DNA of 28,997 nucleotides from a virus. Location: positions 1 through 28,997 of IMG/VR virus record IMGVR_UViG_3300010151_000101. One strand, 5' to 3'. This document shows, one piece after another, positions 25,401 to 28,997 of this stretch (position 1 is its first letter; every line of letters starts with the position of its first letter). Under the pieces are notes generated by a model. It searched no databases and had not been told where the DNA came from. It saw only the letters and a program-made list of their open reading frames with translations. The translations under genes were made by a program, and so were the position numbers.

Positions 25401-28400
25401 AATTGGTGAAGAATATTTACTTTCTCCAGAAAAACGTAAATCAATTATTAATGATGATAAGCTATCTACTAAAGAAAAAGCTAAAAAAATAAAGGAAGAA
25501 GAAGAAAAACTACAAGATGAAGAATATATAGCTTTTACATTTGAAGCTTTAGCAAATCCTAGAAATTATAGTAAATTTGTTAGTTCTGATAAATACACTG
25601 ACTATGGTTCTTTTATGCAAAAGTTTATTCAAAGCACTGGTATAAGAAATTATGAAATAAAAACTAAAGAAGATTTAGTTAATTTTATGTATGCTATGGC
25701 ATCAGGTGTTAAAAACCAAAAGTTGTCTAAACAGATGTGGGATACTTTTCAAAATATCCATAAAGAAAATTGGTTAAAAGAACCTATAGAAACTGATATG
25801 AGAACCAAAGAATCTAAAGCTGAAGAGTTTTTAGAATTATCTCCAGCTTCAAAAGATCTTAATATTAAACAATCTAGTGATCTTCAAAAAAAATATGAAA
25901 CTTTACTTAAAGAAAGGGGTATAGATGAAACAATAAAAGAATTAATAGGTAAACCAGATCCTAATACACCAGAAACATCTGTATCTAAAGAGTTTGATAA
26001 AATACTATATAACGCTATAAATGAATATAATAGACATATGATTCGTAAAGGCGCTGAAAATAGACAAGTACTTGATCCCACAGAAAGATACATGTTAGCA
26101 AATGAATTGTTGACTGATATGACGAAACAAGGTGAAGCTGAAGAAGCTGGTAGAGATAGGAAAGAAAGAGGTTTACGAGGTATAATAAAAGAATATTATA
26201 ATTATAAACCAAAAAAAGGTGAAGTAAAACAACCGCTCTCTCAAACAATAATGGAACATCTTAAAGTACGTATTTTTAAAATAAAACAAGGTACGGAAAT
26301 GGACCAACAAATAAAAACTGTTAGTTTGTCAGATCCTGATATAATGAGAATGGTTGAAAACAAAACTGGTGAATCAATGTATGATTTTGAAATTGGGAGA
26401 CCTAAAGATATAAAATCTGAAGAATTAATATCAGTAAGCGACAAAGCAAAAGCACCATCAAGAATAACTAAAGAAAATGTTATAGACTATATTACAAGTA
26501 TTAAAAAAGGAAATATAGTTGAAAATTTAAGTTTTATGAAATTACATGAAGCTTTTGAAAATCAAACTAAACAAAGTTTGTATGATGCTATAGGTATAAC
26601 TCCTGATATGAAACCAGCTGAGTACATCCCAAAAGCGATGGATTGGTTTGATAATGTTTTAGGGGAAAAGAATGCTCATATATTATTACCAGAAACATCT
26701 AGTCCTACTTTTTACCAACCAACTAATGTAAATAAAAGTGGTTTCAAAAAGGTATACACAAAAACAAATGAAAAATATACATCTTTAGATATACCTGATT
26801 GGGTTAGAGTAAAATCAAATACACAAAACTTTAAATATGAGAAAAATGATTATGTTAAAGGTTTAAATAGAAGTATTATATTTGATAAAAGAGATAATGT
26901 AGCAAAAAAAGAAGCTTTTGAAATATTTTTAGACAACCTAACTAAAACAAAAACATCTCAAGATTTTAGAACTAATTTAAACAGCCCAGATGTTCAAGCT
27001 GCAATAAAATCAAGAGCACCAGAAAAATGGGTTAAATTAACATACGAAGACATATGGAATAAATACTTACATGATGTTGTTAGAGGTGCTACTCCAGAAG
27101 GAGCTCAATCAAAAGATTTAAATAGAAAAAATAAAGAAGAAATTAAAGTATGGAAAGAATTTGAATCTAAAATAGCTACTCATAGTTGGAGTAATTATGA
27201 TGATATAGGTAAAGCTTGGGAAGATCTTAAACTCAAGATGTCTATTAAAGAACAAGCTATATTAGATAAACATTGGGATGTTTTATTAGGAAGTCAAGGA
27301 TATAAAGTTAGTAAAAATACTAAACAAGAAATGATTAATAGAGCTAAGGTGTTAAGAAAGCTTGGTATGTTAGAAGATAAAAAACCTATAGTACCTGAAA
27401 TATTCTTGGGAAAATATAAAGATATTAATAAAAGAATTGAAGATATATTTATTAAAAAAGGTTTAATAAAAGAGGACGAACTTGTAAAAAAATCAGGTTT
27501 TCCAAGATTAAATATAAACGAAACCATACAAGATAGATTAAATGATAAAGATTTTGTAAAAAAATACAAAGAGGCAGTACAAGAAATTTATAAAACACTA
27601 GATCCAAGAGTTGCAAAATGGTTTGTATATAGTATAGGTGGTAGTCAGTGGAAATTTTTAGGAAGTGATAAAGCAATGAGTGCTACTGAAAGAGACGCTA
27701 TATTTAAAGATTTAAAAGGAGCTAAAGGAAGATTAAGTTTTAATCCTAATCATGTTAGATTGGTTGATAATGGAACATTTAAAAACGGAAATAAATCTAA
27801 TCTTGGTTATATAAAAGAATTAGCAAAAGCTGACATATCTACCCCTGCTAAAAGAAGAGCTTTTATTAATATGATAAAGAAAAAATACTTAACAGCTAAA
27901 AATACTACATACGAGAATACAGTTAAAGCTAATAGAGGTTTACAAAGATATATATATGGTAAACTGTTTGATTATTATAAAGGTCAAAAAGATAAGGTAA
28001 ATGCTATAAATAATATACAGTTTTTATTACAATTACAATCTGACATCAGTCAAGGATTCGCTAGAGGAACAGCAACTCACACAGCGTTAACAGTTCACAA
28101 AACAGATGTAATGCACAGTGAACACGAACTTCAACTTGTTAATTTTAATGGTAATACATTAATAAACATGATTTCAAATGCTGGTTCTAAAACGAGATTT
28201 TATAAAAACTTTGATCCTTTATCAAGTGTATATGAACAAAGTATAATTCCTAAAAGATTACAGCAGTTAATAGATTCCCCTGGGCAAGGTGGAAAAGTAG
28301 ATAATTTCTATAGAGAAGGTTACAACACTGATGTAACAGCTAAAGTTGAATATATGAGATTTCAATTAATAGCTGAAACCACAGTTGATTTAAAAACTGG

Positions 28401-28997
28401 TAAGACATATAAAGAGCTTATTGAAGAAGCTAATAATATAAAACAAGGTGTCGATGTTATAAATAAAATAAAGAAGAATCTTCAAAAGAAATTAGATAAC
28501 GCTGTTGGTAGTAGTAAACAATCTAAAGTTTTAAGTTCGCCAGAAATAGCTAAGAAATTACAAGAAATAGACGAAGCACTACGTTTAGCTAAAGATCCTA
28601 ATACACCAAGGAAAGGATTAAGTGTATTTGATTTTGATCAAACACTAGCTAATACAAAAGAACAAGTGTTAGCTAAAATGCCTGATGGTACATTAAAAAG
28701 ATTATCTGCGGCACAATTTGCTAGACAAGCAGAAGCATTAGAAGCTAAAGGAGCTAAGTTTGACTTTTCACAATTTGAAAAGGTAGTAGGTGGTACCAAA
28801 GGACCACTAGCTAATCTTGCATTAAAAAGACAAGGTAAATTTGGAAGTGAAGATATATTTATATTAACCGCTAGACCACAGGAAGCGGCAAATGCTATAC
28901 ACAAGTTTTTAAAAGGTATCGGTTTAGAAATCCCTATAAAAAATATTAAAGGTTTAGAAGACGGTACCCCACAAGCAAAAGCGTTGTATATATTAGA
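22447..28997 (+). CDS. Giant multidomain (polyvalent) protein with zincin metallopeptidase and HAD domains, 3'-truncated by the window
   Basis: The frame runs from the ATG at 22447 to the window edge, 2183 codons without a stop. Residues 1-340 are hydrophilic and helical. Residues 500-770 contain Gly-rich apolar segments (GFVPALTEFMLIDAAAKKVG near 586-605, GGTAFYGMGKILPFVKFG near 663, DFFVFGGLGIRGM near 749) suited to membrane contact. Residues 905-1045 look like a zincin metallopeptidase: strand TGQVWVNT, then IPHEILGH with H941, E942 and H946, and EEYIAFTFE (1025-1033) as the possible third ligand. A long helical and mixed stretch follows. From 2058 a HAD domain has FDFDQT (D2062, D2064, T2066), ILTARP (T2141) and K2178. 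Phage polyvalent proteins combine such enzymes and are packaged and injected. The position after two core-like proteins matches T7 gp16. No lytic transglycosylase or RNA polymerase motif was found. Confidence 0.8.
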   Translation, partial: MPNGNDENQRLLDYWNSIGTQPIENNNVIPEPEKKEFDFWGDHDTVIGLGPSVSLGTPAIEKIAKKEKEKENKRVNDALHIKQKKVADPVISDWLNNPDNITASTNIVDEPNWNHIYMGYDDPDKGDAKSRKDIAKEIKKIFGVENWYGGWEAKEGFDKLTETDLDKLIKDGIKNKAHKEQAVKVEEAKLEYVELIKEKAINDSRYNNLSSIETLYRLKDYQSLDPDEKKVADLIVELKEIRDNQNPSENQNQIISQKQSEIQAAIDKLSWRQDGDQYIDYSTGSTFEKMSESEKSTNFTYTQEELAAYKKAIEDGTITATTQEDHINNSYNQELLNLNYSDLKGEEILDVTINDHQAWRLLQRLGHKPTGRNKNGFEFQIPLSVLGENYYDIIEGTSNPSNLGGYNIETLTSEDKEFFGIKDYTELSFDSAWGHTGLTSESKNQNNTTWEKAWSGEAEFADKDYSRAFKLMVRDYRDDRRAILGRKEVLKDMALLNINPTTKIQGGLEKTGDFFIRGGEQIVTGFMGDAEQWLGVEDTKDVNWSNRREKDILQSVEDVYGKVLTDDMKEEVRRSFGYGVWESFTGFVPALTEFMLIDAAAKKVGVITGLPKLAKSLYKVSRGAGVGVRGSRAIAHTTNHLLHAMYEEAKMRIAFDEYYHLGGGTAFYGMGKILPFVKFGSPMWKNFANNYVRGGTAGMLSVQAASNLEAAVDDLRGNETWQTHLNQEYFNEEGGFAFKKVSQQMLTDFFVFGGLGIRGMIKEGQKVGKPFSLGMIPVRGKKLPNSSLLPAQWRGKVWWKGYEDIKNESQELYNKALNQVEYYKGLNEDPNSLGGFAKELKAAEAQAKKWGELWSQSEIMLQKAWKEDMWQDNKKATELLNEQWSGVKNLVKSQTGKDMEFVASKEPPDWVTDQTATAEVNKTTGQVWVNTKLAEPGKIPHEILGHIATLGFGTKQKRQLRTALEKAFGNKKLYIQGKERSLTETIGEEYLLSPEKRKSIINDDKLSTKEKAKKIKEEEEKLQDEEYIAFTFEALANPRNYSKFVSSDKYTDYGSFMQKFIQSTGIRNYEIKTKEDLVNFMYAMASGVKNQKLSKQMWDTFQNIHKENWLKEPIETDMRTKESKAEEFLELSPASKDLNIKQSSDLQKKYETLLKERGIDETIKELIGKPDPNTPETSVSKEFDKILYNAINEYNRHMIRKGAENRQVLDPTERYMLANELLTDMTKQGEAEEAGRDRKERGLRGIIKEYYNYKPKKGEVKQPLSQTIMEHLKVRIFKIKQGTEMDQQIKTVSLSDPDIMRMVENKTGESMYDFEIGRPKDIKSEELISVSDKAKAPSRITKENVIDYITSIKKGNIVENLSFMKLHEAFENQTKQSLYDAIGITPDMKPAEYIPKAMDWFDNVLGEKNAHILLPETSSPTFYQPTNVNKSGFKKVYTKTNEKYTSLDIPDWVRVKSNTQNFKYEKNDYVKGLNRSIIFDKRDNVAKKEAFEIFLDNLTKTKTSQDFRTNLNSPDVQAAIKSRAPEKWVKLTYEDIWNKYLHDVVRGATPEGAQSKDLNRKNKEEIKVWKEFESKIATHSWSNYDDIGKAWEDLKLKMSIKEQAILDKHWDVLLGSQGYKVSKNTKQEMINRAKVLRKLGMLEDKKPIVPEIFLGKYKDINKRIEDIFIKKGLIKEDELVKKSGFPRLNINETIQDRLNDKDFVKKYKEAVQEIYKTLDPRVAKWFVYSIGGSQWKFLGSDKAMSATERDAIFKDLKGAKGRLSFNPNHVRLVDNGTFKNGNKSNLGYIKELAKADISTPAKRRAFINMIKKKYLTAKNTTYENTVKANRGLQRYIYGKLFDYYKGQKDKVNAINNIQFLLQLQSDISQGFARGTATHTALTVHKTDVMHSEHELQLVNFNGNTLINMISNAGSKTRFYKNFDPLSSVYEQSIIPKRLQQLIDSPGQGGKVDNFYREGYNTDVTAKVEYMRFQLIAETTVDLKTGKTYKELIEEANNIKQGVDVINKIKKNLQKKLDNAVGSSKQSKVLSSPEIAKKLQEIDEALRLAKDPNTPRKGLSVFDFDQTLANTKEQVLAKMPDGTLKRLSAAQFARQAEALEAKGAKFDFSQFEKVVGGTKGPLANLALKRQGKFGSEDIFILTARPQEAANAIHKFLKGIGLEIPIKNIKGLEDGTPQAKALYIL

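Noticed and set aside
27294-27676. Two overlapping reverse-strand frames near the end
   Set aside because: They lie inside the unbroken giant + frame, which has conserved enzyme motifs on both sides. They are Ile/Leu/Phe-rich antisense products of A/T-rich code.
28630-28647. RNA polymerase DFDGD-type motif in the giant protein
   Set aside because: The sequence is DFDQT followed by the spacing and motifs of a HAD phosphatase. No other DxDGD motif was seen in the open part, so the packaged RNA polymerase of crAss-like phages is not shown here.
20264-28997. Tail tape-measure protein and frameshifted tail chaperones of a long-tailed phage
   Set aside because: No pair of overlapping small genes with a slippery site is present. 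The long proteins have core or enzyme domains rather than a continuous coiled coil, and the neck and muzzle-like genes point to a short tail.

Overview
The window is a contiguous piece of a tailed double-stranded DNA phage genome. It covers the packaging, head and tail module plus the start of what looks like an internal (ejected) virion protein block. All genes lie on the + strand, tightly packed, with many 1-base stop/start overlaps and no gene-free stretch longer than about 80 bases. The DNA is strongly A+T-rich, Arg is mostly AGA, and starts are preceded by A/T-rich leaders with no Shine-Dalgarno sequence. This fits a marine Bacteroidetes-type host, but that is an inference. Gene order and protein character (TerL, long portal, scaffold, about 500-residue capsid protein, two neck proteins, about 1550-residue tail protein, no tape measure or tail sheath) indicate a short-tailed podovirus of crAss-like type or of a related uncultured marine lineage.

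Layout. 1-550: the C-terminal end of a Thr/Ser-rich protein built of regular decapeptide repeats, probably a fibre or adhesin. 608-1516: a protein with capsule/sialyltransferase-like GT-B motifs. 1580-2867: four small genes, including a tandem GroES-like protein and a small helical gene next to terL. 2867-5092: large terminase. 5096-7525: portal. 7551-8789: probable scaffold. 8808-10319: major capsid protein, closed by a strong UUCG terminator at 10333-10373. 10399-13074: a conserved unknown and two neck/connector proteins separated by a hairpin. 13078-17721: giant beta-rich tail ('muzzle'-like) protein. 17721-20216: an Ig-domain tail protein and a small beta protein. 20264-22440: two internal-virion-type proteins, one ending in an S74 self-cleaving chaperone. 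22447-28997: a single frame still open after 2183 codons. It is a giant multidomain ('polyvalent') protein with a zincin metallopeptidase motif and a C-terminal HAD phosphatase domain.

How it fits together. TerL packages DNA through the portal into a scaffolded head. Neck proteins and the muzzle-like protein form the short tail. The Ig-domain protein and the Thr-rich repeat protein are likely surface-exposed. The last three genes resemble the T7 gp14-gp15-gp16 order of ejected core proteins, with the gp16 position taken by a giant enzyme-bearing protein that may carry a protease and a phosphatase-like enzyme into the host cell.

The most interesting items are the giant zincin/HAD protein, the decapeptide repeat with strictly even spacing beside a glycosyltransferase-like gene, the S74 domain on an internal-virion-like protein, and two matching leader sequences that may be phage promoters. 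No integrase, replication gene, lysis gene, tRNA, CRISPR array or insertion sequence was seen.
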